DNA of 64,000 bases from Pycnopodia helianthoides. Its lineage: Eukaryota; Echinodermata; Asteroidea; Forcipulatida; Asteriidae. The position numbers were made by a program, and so were the translations under genes. Each line of letters begins with the position of its first letter. Within the stretch, counting starts at the first letter, position 1. Location of the stretch: contig JASTWB010000045.1 in NCBI GenBank assembly GCA_032158295.1, positions 42,240 to 106,239 on the forward strand, in the 5' to 3' direction. A model generated the notes under the pieces. That model did no database searches, was not told where the DNA came from, and saw only the letters and a list, made by a program, of their open reading frames with translations. Below are positions 1 through 12,522 of the stretch, piece after piece.

Positions 1-1132
1 ATTGGACCGCTGCTTAACGGTAAGCAAATTGTCGTGCTTACTGTAGCAGAAACATTTGCTTAAGCGTAAGCGTATTTCACAGGTTAGCAAGAAAATTGGG
101 CAACCAGCCATTCACCATGGATTTGCATTGTTGCGCTATTCCTTTTTATACAGTAAGCACTGGAAGGTAAGCATGCCTTTTTGTTCGCTTATGGTTAGCA
201 GCGCTGTGAAATGGAAACTCACACAGTAAGCACAAAAACGCTGTTAAAGCAGCTCTATGAAATTGGGCCATGTAGAGTTCCTAAGTTTGATTTTGTTTCC
301 TTCACACATTAAAGCACACATGTGAGAACCAAAGGATCCCCAAACTGTTCAAATACATGCCAGACTTGTACAGTTTAGTAATTCTTTATACACCATGTAT
401 TTCTGTGTCATCATTGCTTTACTCCAACAGATGGATAATTATTGCTGATTTTTAACAAAAGTTTTTCCAATAATTTTTTTTTAGAAATCATAAACCAGCA
501 CAAAATGTATACCTGAAAGGATGGACAGTTTGTCATTGTGTATACACATGTATATTCAAACCAATCCCATATGTTTCATAAAACCTCACATATGACATGA
601 ATCAACCAGCTTGGGGGACTAGAGGACACCCAGACTTTACCAAAGCTAAACATTATTGTCTTAACAATCCGATTTTACTGAGACTGCCCGAGAGTAAATA
701 CAATTGTACTTGCGCATATTTTCTGTTATAGTGAGCACATCATTTTTGCTTGAATGCACTTGGACCTTGTCCCCAAATATTTTTGCTGAAAGAATATTAA
801 GCAGTACTCTCAGCAGCAGAATGTAATTTGGCTGTGGATTTGTCTAAACTCCTATTTCTTGACTCTAAGACACACCACATGGTTCCTCTCATCTCATACC
901 TGATTTCTTTGGTCTAGTTCATGCTCCAGCAGTGACTTCATCTGCTTCACTTTAGACTCACACACTCCTCATCCTCAAGACACAAACAAAACTTGAAATC
1001 TCCTTCTGTACAGAACAAAGATGAGAAACAGGAAGATAATGTGAAAGTGAAATCCAGTAGAATTCAAACCAATGATGATCCTTACACCATGTTCAGAATC
1101 TCATTCATGAGAACCATCTTCTGTCTGAGGAA
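1..1132. other. Gene-free left flank
   Basis: AT-rich sequence outside the palindrome with no convincing coding region. The first 240 bases repeat short gttagca/taagca motifs on both strands, including similar inverted stretches near 75-95 and 197-215, so this may be the edge of a decayed small inverted-repeat element. Otherwise I see nothing. Confidence 0.5.
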
Positions 1133-1496
1133 TGATTTTCTCCCTATGGCGTGTCATGACTGATCGGTCTAGTTTACCAGACCCAAGCTCTGTTGTTGTC
1201 AGCAGCAGAGTGTGGGTTCAAATCCCGGTCATTACACTTGTGACCTTGAGCAGGGCACTCAACCACAATTGCTTCATAAAAAGTTGGGAAGGTAGTGAAA
1301 ATCTGCTCTACCAGCCAGGCTCCTAGTGGATGATACCCATGCCTACATCCTTACAGACTGTGAAGAGGGTATATCCCTGTTTAAGCCCCAGGAGTAGGTG
1401 ACAATGTGCCCCTGGTGACAGATGATTTGGGTTGACAGCCCAAATCAGTCAAGTGTCGCCCTGTGAGATGGGCGATATCTCAATAATAATAAAAAA
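1133..1496 (+). repeat. tRNA-derived SINE
   Basis: It contains a good pol III B-box-like stretch (gggttcaaatccc near 1215-1227) in a degraded tRNA-like head, followed by an unrelated body. The end is an A-rich tail of aataataat and a-runs (about 1480-1507). No clear target-site duplication was found. It lies in the unique left flank, so it has no mirror copy. The tRNA head is too degenerate to be a functional tRNA gene. Confidence 0.6.
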
Positions 1497-1988
1497 AATA
1501 AAAAAAAGTCTCTGAGAGCACTGAGTGAACACAGCCCATACCACAGATGAATGAGAGTGGAAATAAAAAAAAAACATTATTCATTTTCACGCTACCATGG
1601 ACAGCACCATATCAATACTTCTCATCACTAACCCCTAGAAGGAATGAGCTGAAAAACAATGCTGATTGCTATAAAAAGTGACTGCTCTGCATGCTCGCTT
1701 GTTAAAAACAAATTGAGCGCTTAGTGCTTGTAGGGTGCTTAACATGTGTATGTCAAAATGGAAGTATTTTGACACACCCACTTCAATTGAATCATGCTTC
1801 TACATGGTCACCCTAAACTGCATACAGTTAGACATGGCACAAGATCAAAGCAGATCATGAGAGGGGACCAGTAGCTTTATGACTTCTTGCCTCTTTTGAT
1901 CGTGCTTTCTCCGTACGTCACGAACACAGATTGGATCAAACACAGGACTATTTACCATATCAAACTTTATTGGATATTTTAAAGTCAC
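1497..1988. other. Gene-free stretch
   Basis: AT-rich sequence between the SINE and the hAT-like element. No coding or structural signal that I can support. Confidence 0.5.
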
Positions 1989-2652
1989 ACCTCCAGTAAG
2001 CTTGGGCGGTACCACGATATTATCGAATATCACGATACTAGTTCTGAAACGATAACGATATCGGGTCAGGCTTTTTTTAATCGTGATATCAGTAAATCGC
2101 GATATCGATTAAGTATCGCGATGCATTTCCTAGCCAAGACGATCTTGCAACAATAAATCTCCTAGTCGAGACAATCTTGCTGCAACAAAGAGCTGCAAGT
2201 CACAGACCGAAACCGCAAGATTCCCCAACAGATCCGATCCGACGGGGTTCCTTCGAAAATATCAACATCAAAGCCTTAGTGATCAGGCGGTCTCACGCAG
2301 ACGGGTGTTATCACGTGTGTTATCAGGTGCGTGTTGCATACGTGCGAGTAGCGTGATCTAATTAGTTATGCACACATATAGAACAGACTGTCATGTGCAG
2401 TAGTTAACACACTAAATGTGTGTAAGTAATAGGCCCAGGTTTTCACCCCATAGGTTTAGAGTAAAACCCAAAGAATAGTTCATTGGAACCAAAGTAAAAA
2501 TTACAAGTCATCTGTATCTACAACATGCTCTGTGAGATTTGTAGAAGAATGATGTCATCACAAATTAATCGCGATAATATCGAATATTGCAATATAATGT
2601 CGAAGATACATCGTGGATGAAAAAAGCGATATCACCCAAGCTTAACCTCCAG
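1989..2652. mobile_element. hAT-like non-autonomous element (MITE) with 8 bp target duplication
   Basis: The element spans 1997-2644 (648 bp) and is bounded by the inverted ends taagcttggg and cccaagctta. It is flanked on both sides by the 8 bp duplication acctccag (1989-1996 and 2645-2652). Subterminal sequence is rich in gcgatatcg/cgatattatcg-type motifs in opposite orientations at the two ends. An 8 bp duplication is the hallmark of hAT transposases. No transposase reading frame is present, so it depends on an enzyme supplied elsewhere. It is outside the palindrome. Confidence 0.85.
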
Positions 2653-4689
2653 TGGTGCTTTTTGCCGGCATCAACCAATAACTGTTTCTGTCATTGGACA
2701 GTGATTAACCAATGGCCAATACAACCAAAACAGTTATTGATAAGGACTGCAAAACTTCACCCCTGGAGTTTTTGTCAAGCAAGGCAAACTGGGGAAGAAA
2801 TGGCGCAGCAAACAAATTGACAACTGCATATGACTTGCTGTTAATCTTAATTTAAATATTGTTTTCCCCCCTTTACTTTGTCTTGTTTAGTTAAGTTTCT
2901 TTGTGCTAAATCTTTTAAAAGACATTAATAAATGCTTTTCCCTTTAATTTCTCTTGTTTAGTTATGTTTCTTCATGTTAAATCTTTTAAAAGGCAATATT
3001 TCAAATGGTATTTTTGGGGGGTTAAAATGGCAATAATAAATGTGACGTGTGTTTATTAAAAATCTAGTCACTTTCAAATTTATAATTGGATTTGTTTTCA
3101 CTTCAAAAGAAGTTTGAACTTCTTCAAATCCATCAATTAACTTCAATAATTCCTACACATTTGCACAGTAAGGAAATACCTCTATACTCAGAGCAGTTTT
3201 TACAAAGTGACTGAGGGAGAGAAATAGTGGAATAAATCTTCACTTGACAGAAATAATTATAGAGAATGAATCATCTCCAGATTTATTGACAATGTCAAAA
3301 GTAGAGAATAAATTTTGCGTTAGGGACAGAGTAGCATTAATCAAGACAAGTCTACATGAGCAATAATCCACTGTAATGTCAATCTTGATTATATACAGAT
3401 CAAACTTACTCCAAAAACTCCCAATTAAACTACGCTTTATGTGTACTAACTACAGAAAAACAATCTTGGTTATCCAGTAAAATTTACAAACAGTATAGGT
3501 TAAACAGAAAACTCTACACAGTATTTTTATTTACATAACTTGACCATAATGTACACCTGTTCCTAAACATAAAAACAAAAATAGTTAGCCGGGAGAATCA
3601 TTAATACTACAAGTTTAATTGCAAATAAAGATGGAGGAAATGGTACCTTAATGCTTACAACAGTGTACATAGACCATTATGAAGTATGTCATCAGATATT
3701 TTATCAATTCTAAGAACAGTAGTGTTTACTGAATCAGAATCCAATGCTTTGTTAAACTTTTTCCAAACCTATTAATTGTACCGACAACGGCAAACCTATT
3801 CCACAGTTCCCCTGTGCTCCAAGAACTTAAACTCAAATCTGACCCATACTCAGGGTCACCCAGGAGTATTTAGAGTGCTTAGTATAAAGCCATCCAGCTT
3901 ACCAGGGTAGTTTGGGGGGAACTCCTTGTTTACTCATTCTCAGATAGTAAAGTCATTATGTTGGTACACAACTTCAGTTCCAAGGAGGATTTGAAACTTT
4001 GTATGTTGGAGCTACAATCTAGAAAGGTTTGCAGTACATAGAATATCTGTCTCCTTTTATTAGTCAACCGAAAGCGACAGATTAAAAACAATTCAAAATG
4101 TATTTTCAGTTGATGTCTGTTGCAAAGTTGACGACATTCACTTCAAAATTGGTTTAAGAAATGAACTTTTCATGCTCCTCACTTCACTCATCCACAATTG
4201 TTTTTACTCTTCAAAAACAAACATATAATACATTAACTAATAACAAGGTAAGATATTTCTTCTTTTACAATTAAACCATGATGTATATAAAACAATTTCA
4301 GCTCAACTAGCAGAGCATGTCATTTTTCTGATTACGAATCGTTAGAGTATACATGGTCAATCTTGAATATAAAAGGAACAACAATAAAGGGACCGCTTTG
4401 CTACCTTTTAGCAGTTTTTCCAGTGGTTGAAGAACCTCACACTACACATAAATGTTTCTACTTAGGAATGGACATACAGGCATATACCAACAATAATTGG
4501 AGTTGATTAGTTTTAAACTACACTCTATTTAAAAAATAAATGGAGAGAAAGGGCCGGTAATGTTTCTCACAGCCCTATAATAACAGCACAGACTAAACAA
4601 TTTTCAAACAATTAACAAAATTTAATTAGTCACTAATATAATGTACAGTTCGTTACAATTGAGTTTGATAAAGTAATGTGCGCTTTATT
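2653..4689. other. AT-rich gene-free stretch with a short tandem duplication
   Basis: No gene is supported. Bases about 2880-2997 contain an imperfect tandem duplication with a period near 68 bp; the clearest copies of the shared stretch are near 2886-2925 and 2955-2994. The rest is AT-rich noncoding sequence up to the edge of the palindrome. Confidence 0.5.
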
Positions 4690-5185
4690 TAAATTGTTGA
4701 TCAATTCAACTTAAAATGATTATTTAATTGTTGATTTGAAATTGATTATATTATGGTTTGAATGACAGAATGAAAAACAAACATCTTTTGGGACTGAATT
4801 CTAATTGAGAATTGACACATTGTGGTCGTTTCATGTCAATGCACTCATTGTACATGAACTTGCAGCATCTGTATCTTGACAAGACATATTAGATCTGTAC
4901 CATAAATATTGTTACAGCTCCAAAAAAAATAGAATTCTATGGCCTTGAGGGACCATATGTTAAGAAATATATTTAGGTTTGTGTTCAACCCCAAAACATA
5001 TTGCACGCTATTCACACCTAATTAAAATTCAAGAAGGATGGAGTAAGCAGGTGATTTTATAATCATAGGGACATTTAGGGTTTTAACAAAGGTCATGTAC
5101 AGGGTCAAGACAATGGACATTAAGTGTGTTAAATGTCATACAATTAACTCAATGTCTTAATTAATTAAGAATTTAGGCTGATTTG

Positions 5186-5191
5186 TTTATT
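5186..5191 (-). promoter_or_regulatory. Candidate polyadenylation signal of left TRIM-A
   Basis: An AATAAA on the minus strand about 130 bases past the stop codon of left TRIM-A. The same hexamer at the same distance is kept in the mirror copy (62656-62661). The cleavage site is not visible, so this is a plausible but unproven signal. Confidence 0.45.
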
Positions 5192-5320
5192 TTAACTGCT
5201 TTAGTGAACACAAAATACAACAATTTGCATAGTTTGGTGATTGAATTATATTAATTCATGTTGGTGGTCAGTTCAATCCATGAGATAGTATTTGACCAGT
5301 ATCATAATTATCAGATAACA

Positions 5321-7846
5321 TTACACCTTGTTATAAATCTTCACTGAGTTCCAGTCTGCCACTGCCAGCTTCTGCCCATCTGATGTCAATGAGATTCCAC
5401 GTGGGCGGAACAGACCCTGAGCAATACAGCTGAGAAATCTACCCTTAGTGTCATACTGATGAATATGACCAGTGTATGCGGACTCATTGCACACTGCAAT
5501 GTAGATAGCTGCACTGTCACAGCAAACACCTCTGCAGTATGTAACTTGCCTACCATCAATGGCTGGTTTAATGGTGAAGAGAGTTGCCCCGTTGTCATCA
5601 ACGATGTCTATTTTTTGTTGGCCCAAACCACTGACAATAACTCTATCCATGCTGTCAATGGCCAAGTACCAAGGTTGTGTCTCAACTGACACAGTGTCAA
5701 TGAGTGAACCATCACTGGAGCTGTGTTTAGTTATAACTGACCTCTTCACATCCCCCACAATGATTGTATCCTTCATGACTGCTACACTGCGGAGGCGTAT
5801 TGCTGTTTTGCCCACTTCACTATGAGGCACTGTGTAGAACTCCAATCCCTTTGTGCCATTCTTATAGTACATCTTGACAGAGTTGGTTCCATCTACAACC
5901 ACTAACTGATTCTGGAATGCAGCAACAGCCCGAGGGTCTGGAAAACAAATGAACAAATGGATACGACTCAATACTATCATCCTTCATTTGCAAATTACTT
6001 ACAACCTTTTGCATTTGTTCCTATGTTGTAAAAGCCATTTTTACTTTGCTCATAATTCACAGAGCACCTACATGTAACTACGACCTACAGTAGAACAATA
6101 ACATCACCCTGTTGATATTAGCAAGGTGACTACAATCAAGAGAAAGAGAAAACTGGTATTAGTTCATTCTTTTGAACTCTTATTTTCAGATTTTACCTAA
6201 ATCACATACATTGTTATTATTTAGTCGTTTAGTATTATAAACCTCTTTCGTGTTTGTTTTGATTCGAGGAATGTAAAAATCCTGAATGACAGCAGATAGA
6301 GTGGATTCAGTGATCATGCATGGATTAATGCAGCTCTAGCCTACAAGGTACAGTGGAATAGGAATAATCAATCATTTTCACGACTACATGTAAACCTTTC
6401 ATTGGTCTGATTTGTGAAAAACTACCTTTGAGAAAAATCTACTTTTTTATGGATTACCTTTTGACTGTCACCCTAATAACCAGTCATGAGTACTTTTTTT
6501 ACACTGTTTGAACTGAGATTTACAACAACATTAACACCTCTAAATAATGACTTTGTAAGGAACTTACTGTATGACAATTGGATAGTTCTCTTCTGGTGTC
6601 CCTTAGTGTCAAAGGTTACCACTCTTCTATTATTGCACTCTGCCACTGCCATCTCATTCCCAGGTACAGAGGCATCAATGTCCCAAGCCCCATTCAGTCC
6701 TTCAACACACTCCAAACCAAGCTCCCACCTTGGCTCTATCCTAATCAGCTTACCCAGGGTGATGTCACAAACCCCTGGATAGAAACTCAGAAAGGAAAGG
6801 GTAGAGTCTATCTTGGGTTGATTTTGATCTCTGAGTAAAGTCAAGTCCTTACTGATATTAGGATAGAGTGCAAGGAAGTCAAGAGCTGATGAATTGTTGC
6901 TGACATCTTTGGCAGTCTGCAGTGATTGCTGTATTTGATGTGAGTTTACACTCACTGTTTGCTCATATTCCTCTAATTTCTTGTTCTGATCTTTGTGGAT
7001 AGTTGTTATTTCATCCATGATGCGACTCTCTTGAGCTGTTACCTCAGCCCTGATCTCATCAGCTCTGTTCTTCACCTCTGCCATGGTTCTCTCAACTGCA
7101 ATGTCCAAGTTGTCTTTTATTGTTGAGACAGTTGCTTGAGATTGGTCAAGGTTCTTCAGGATTTCTTCAAGGGGAGTAATGAGTTGAGCCAATGACTGTT
7201 TATATGTGGATGAGGCTTGGTTGCAGTCAATATACTCATGTTGTGGATTACGGTGATCTATGAGAGTGCAATCTCTACAAATCATCACATCACATGTTGT
7301 ACAATAGAACCTCATCACTTCACCTTCATGAGTCTGGCATTCTGGTTGACGCTTTCGTTTTCTCGTTTTCATTGCAATCTTCCCATCACTAATGTCTTTC
7401 AAAGTAGCAACTGTGTGGCTTGACAATGCTGTAATTTTCTGGTGCATTTTGTAGCAATTTGCACAGATCATCATGGGGCAGTCACAACAGAAATGTGTTG
7501 CCTCATTTTCCTCCTTGCATAGTTTACAAATAAACTTGAAGTTTTGTGATGAGCTGACCTGCTCCAATTGATGTGCAAGACCAGTTAGATTAAAGTTAGT
7601 CTTCAGATCTTGAACACCCTCCCGAGGAAGTTGTGTCTCCTTTCGACACAGAGGACAAATAAGCATCTTAGCATCTTTGTAGTTGGTAGTCTTTTTTTTC
7701 AGCAAACAGTGTTCACAGAAGCTGTGAAGACAGTCCAGTAGTTTGGGTTCTGTGTATTGGTCAGTGCAAATACAGCACTTCAGATGATCCTGGATGATTT
7801 TCTCTAGAGCTGAAACCTTTACTGGGTTTGAAGATGCCATTTGTAT
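5321..7846 (-). CDS. TRIM-A left copy: RING / two B-box / coiled-coil / NHL-like protein, two coding exons, apparently intact
   Basis: Exon 1 runs 7846-6568 (ATG at 7840) and exon 2 runs 5937-5321. The intron starts GTAAGT, ends TTTCCAG and joins in phase, giving 629 residues. A ttatttccag acceptor just before the ATG implies an upstream 5' UTR exon that I could not locate. The RING ligands are C22, C25, C37, H39, C42, C45, C62 and C65. B-box 1 lies at about residues 106-146 and B-box 2 at about 166-205, followed by a Q/E/K-rich coiled coil to about 310. The C-terminal third has NHL-type beta-propeller repeats, mostly in exon 2. Proteins of this layout (TRIM2/3/56/71-like) are usually RING E3 ubiquitin ligases whose propeller binds protein or RNA; the substrate is unknown here. 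It is transcribed outward from the palindrome axis. The mirror copy at 60005-62526 is damaged. Confidence 0.85.
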
Positions 7847-8564
7847 CTGGAAATAAATACCAAAGAGTAAAATATTTCATTTATAAAAGGGCAAGCATTT
7901 AGTTCACAAAAATCACTTTCAGACTACATATTTTTAAACTAATTCATAATCATACTTTGAAATCCAAGTACTTGTATTGAGTGGTTGGAATCTCTACTTG
8001 GATTTTAAAGTGCTTGGGCATTGCATGCCTGTACTTGTACTCGATGTTCAAAGTATTTGTACTTCTTCGTGCTACTTGGTACCCGGCAACAAATCCCAAT
8101 TGCTTTAGTCTAATTATATTTCAAACATTTATTCAGGTCTAATAATTTTGGTTATCCATACACTGTATGCCATATGCTTTCTCAAGTCATGTAGAAAATA
8201 TCCACAGGCAACTTACTAGGGTTGAATTCCAATCCATGACCACCGGCATTCTAGAGCAGAACCACTAGAACACAGAGCATACCGAGTGATGAGAGGCTTG
8301 TTTGAATCCTGTAGTTAACAAACGCTTATCACACTGGTAAACACTAAAAAACTACTCATTAGAATGAACATTACATTGATGAAACACTCTCAAGTAAAGT
8401 ACACATTCATTCATGCATAGGTACAAAATGTTTATGTTTTTAGAGGTAGGAGTTATATTCTACATGTAGCTATGTGCAAGCAGACAATGCATATAGTTTA
8501 CTATACTTTAAATTTGTTTTTGAAAAGGTTTACATGAGCGTCCTCTACATTGACAAAATCTGCA
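7847..8564. other. Upstream flank of left TRIM-A
   Basis: AT-rich sequence that should contain the intron and promoter upstream of TRIM-A exon 1. I cannot place the 5' UTR exon or a promoter. It is mirrored at about 59290-60004. A patch near 7965-8085 repeats short tacttg/caagta motifs. Confidence 0.5.
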
Positions 8565-9947
8565 GAAATAATGTTGAGTTTCTAAATTCAAACAAGGAGT
8601 CCAGACAACACCCAGACATCGCCCTAACAATACACCATGACATGAGGCAAATGTAAACTGGAGATGAGGTTGAGTTTCTAAATTCAAACCAGGGAGTCTA
8701 CGAGACACACAGACCCCCCCCCCCCTCTGACCAACATCATGACATGAGGCACATCAAAACTGATGACGAGGTTGAGTTTCTAATTTCAAACCAGGGAGCC
8801 TACAAGACACCCAGGCACCCCTCTGACTAACATCATGACAAAACACAAATGTAAACTGAAGATGAGGTTGGGTTTCTAAATTCAAACCAGGGACCGTACA
8901 AGACGCCCAGACACCCCTCTGACTAACAGCATGACATGAGGCATATCTAAACGAAAGATGAGGTAAAGTTTCCAAATTCAAACCAGGGAGTTTACAAGAC
9001 ACCCAGAGACCCCTATGACTAACTTCATGACAAGAGGCACTGAAGGTGAAGTTGGGTTTCTATATTCAAACAGGGAGCCTACAAGACACCCTAACACCCC
9101 TCTGACTACCATCATGACAAAAGGCATATCCAAACTGAAGATGAAGTTGGGTTTCAAAATTCAAACAGGGATTCTACCAGACACCCAGGCACACTCTGGC
9201 CAACATCATGACATGGGGCACATGTAAGCTGAAATCGAGGTTGGGTTTCTAAATTCAAACCAGGGAGTCTAAAAGTCACCTACAATGTACACACCCTCTG
9301 TCTAACATCATGACATGAGGCAAATGTAAACTGAAGGTGAGGTTGGGATTCCTATTTCAAACCAGGGAACCTACAAGACACCAAGAGTAACGCCTATGAC
9401 TAACATCATGACATGAGGCATATCTAAACTGAAGATGAAGTTGGATTTATAAATTCAAACCAGGGAGTCTACAAGACACCAAGGACATTCCTATGACTAA
9501 CATAATGACATGAGGCACAAGTAAACTGAAGATGGGGTTGGGTTTCTAAATTCAAACCAGGGAGCCTACAAGTAACCCAGAGACCCCTCTGATTAACATC
9601 ATGACTAAAGCAAATGTAAACTGAAGATGAGGTTGGGTTTCTAAATTCAAACCAGGGAGCCTACAAGACACAAAGACATTCCTACGACTAACATCATGAC
9701 ATGAGATAAATTTATATTGAAGATGAGGTTGAGTTTCTAAATTCAAACGAGGGAGCCTACAAGACACCCAGACACCCCTCTGAATAACATTATGACTAGA
9801 GCAAATGTAAACTGAAGATGAGGTTGTCTTTCAAAATCCAAACCAGGGATTCTACAAGACACCAAGACATTCCTATGACTAACATAATGACATGAGGCAC
9901 ATGTAAACAGAAGATGACGTTGAGTTTCTTAATTCAAACATGGAGTC
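8565..9947. repeat. ~96 bp minisatellite, left outer array
   Basis: About 14 imperfect tandem copies of a unit near 96 bp. Recurring landmarks are gatgaggttgggtttctaaa, ttcaaaccagggag, tctacaagacaccc and catcatgacatgaggc. The open frames across it are by-products of the repeat. It is interrupted at 9948 by a TTAA element and resumes at 12093. It is mirrored at 57483-59290. Confidence 0.9.
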
Positions 9948-12092
9948 TTAACCCTTTCAGCCCCAAGTTCTTTTGACATAAACAACTGCTAGAGCCCACG
10001 TTCTTTGACCACTCAAGCGTGAACCACACTTCCTCACACAACAGGAAGCTAGTGTTCAAAGTTTGATTTTACAAACTGTACTATTTCCTTGAAGTTTTTA
10101 TTGAAAGGGCATAATGAGTAATAAAAATTGTCTTACTTAGTGGATTTCCTTTCATTTAATTCAAAAATTATTGGAATCAGCCAAAAAATGTTCAAGTTCT
10201 AGGTCTTTGTTTCCTCAGTGTGTTCTGAAAACCCAAACACTTTTTTGCACACAACTTAATGGCGCTCCATAGGTGTTTTGCATTTCGGATCTTTCTACCC
10301 TAATTTGAATCGATTGCAAAATAACAACCCTATTTTATTTTACTGTCGTTGGAAAGATCTTAACTTTTTCTTTCCAATGATTGTAAGCTTGGGTATGGAG
10401 GGTGAACATGGACAAAACTACAGCTTTTTAACAAATGACCTTTGTGCCCAGGCTTGAGTGCTTTGTTGTGTGTTATCTTGGGCGACTATAGTCGCCCTTG
10501 GGGCTGAAGCAGGGTAAAGTGCACAGTCGACTATAGTCGCCCTTGGGGTAGCCTTGATATCAAGGCTGTGTAGACAAGTACTCTAGCTAAACCCATAGAG
10601 CAAGGATACTAAAACCTCAGCCGCCCGAATGCAATACAACCCTAGTCCCCCGACTGACTCTAAAAAAAATAGCACAACGCACTCTCACCATGCACACACA
10701 CACACACCGCTATTCCATACACCGCTATCGCCCACAATCCTAGCCCGTGAGCCGTCAGGCTCACAGCCTTGATGATCTTGTAAACCGAGTTCTTATGTGT
10801 TTCATTGTTTTTCTTCGCAAATACGTGGAAAATGGGGGGGGGGGGTGAGTGGATATGCAAAGATTTATTTCATGAATAATACATCATTCCTAATAGCCAA
10901 TCAAACACCAGCGCGCCACTACGTTGAAAACAATCTCATTCGACCCTAGCGACGTGGACTGCTGATCGAAGCTCCACAATCAAAACCACTGTACATGTAC
11001 AAACGGACGCGTGTGTGTACATTTTTGTATGCACAGTGTTCACTATTTGAATTACAGTTGCTCTCCACTGCGGGCCGTCGAGACTGCTTGGACAAGTCCA
11101 TTTTATCAGAGGGTGTTGTTATCTTCAAATGTTGTAAATTCACAAAATCTTTACACCAGAAAACATTTGTAATTTTTTTTTTCGTTGCCAACTGCTTCAG
11201 TATTTTAACAATTTAATAAATAACATATATTTTAATGTAAACGACATGTATAACATATCTGTTTAAGATGTGACGTATGCTGCCTCAGAATTAAAATTAC
11301 CTGCAGAAAATGTTCCCGTCCGTCAACAGATATCGTTTGAACGCAAACTAAGCATCGGCAGAAACCATTCTCTCAAAAAACCCTTTTGAAAATCGTCAAA
11401 TATCTAGAGGATGTACAGATGGATTTTGTTTAAACTTTCAGGTATGAAAGATCTATTCCTAAGTATTACGTTAATGGAAAAAAAATCAGAGGATGAACAA
11501 TAATTTTTTTCATTATGTCGATATTTGTATATACGATATACACTGTTATGTTTTCAGTGCTGTTAAAGAGATAATTTTAACAGTATACATGGATTTCTTT
11601 TTGGTTTTTAATGGTCATCACCTCTTTTTAAAATGGAGTGTACCCAAACTGCGATCGCAAATGATTGCGCATTACCCCTTCCGCCCCCCCTGTGTATTAC
11701 TATTCATAATGTTTATTAAACATGACCACTTCCAATGGCCAATCAAGAGCCTTTTATTACAAGCAGAGCACACTCATTATCATAACCGCAAGACCCGCAA
11801 GTGTACAAGATCGTCAAGGCTGTGAGCCTGACGGCTCACGGGCTAGGATTGTGGGCGATAGCGGTGTGTGGAATAGCGGTGTGTGTGGGACTGTGGAAAC
11901 GAGCGTTTGTGTGCTTCCTTGGGTGAGAGCGTGGTGTGCTGTTTAAAGACAGTGGGGGGACCGGAACAGGAGTTGCATTGCATTCGGACATCGCATACGT
12001 GCGGCTGTGGTTAAGCACATTTTTAGCTTTATAGTAAGCAACCTATTACACAGCCTTGCAATCAAGGCTACCCTTGGGGCTGAAAGGGTTAA
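9948..12092. mobile_element. piggyBac-like TTAA element, left arm only
   Basis: The element spans 9952-12088 (2137 bp), flanked by TTAA on both sides (9948-9951 and 12089-12092). Its inverted ends are ccctttcagccccaag and cttggggctgaaaggg. The right arm carries the empty site, a single TTAA at 57917-57920 in otherwise matching minisatellite sequence. A TTAA target and CCY-type ends are typical of piggyBac. No transposase frame is seen. Inside, inverted arms at about 10548-10790 and 11812-12070 make it a foldback around a ~1 kb core. A second copy of the end motif near 10490-10515 suggests a smaller relative of about 570 bp lies nested at its left end. Confidence 0.85.
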
Positions 12093-12522
12093 ACAAACCC
12101 AGACAACCACGACTAACATCATGACATGAGGCTTATCTTAACTGAAGATGAAGCTGGGTTTCTAAATTCAAACCAAACTTACAAAAAACCAAGACAACCC
12201 TCTGTCTAAAATCATGACATGAGGCACATGTAAACTAAAGATGAACTTGGGTTTCCAAATTCAAAGCAGGGAGCCTACAAGACACCCAGGCACACTCTGA
12301 CTAACGTCATGACTTGAGGGAAATGTTAACTGAAGATAGGGTTGAGTTTAAAAGCTCAACCCAGAGAGTATACAAGACAACCAGGCACCCCTCTGAATAA
12401 ACATCTCAACATGAGGCAAATCAAAGCTGATGACGAGGTTGAGTTTCTAAATTCAAGCCAGGGAGTCTACAAGACACCCCTCTGACTAACTTCATAAGAT
12501 GAGGTACATGTAAACTGAAGAT
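12093..12522. repeat. ~96 bp minisatellite, continuation after the TTAA element
   Basis: Four to five more copies of the unit at 8565-9947. It is cut at 12523 by the foldback element. Confidence 0.85.

Noticed and set aside
8565..9770. Open frames repeating SCRLPGLNLETQPHLQFTF-like peptides
   Set aside because: They are translations of the 96 bp minisatellite. A unit divisible by three keeps frames open without coding.
8565..9947. Possible CRISPR-like array because of regular repeats
   Set aside because: There are no unique spacers between conserved repeats; the whole ~96 bp unit repeats with diffuse variation, in a eukaryotic context.
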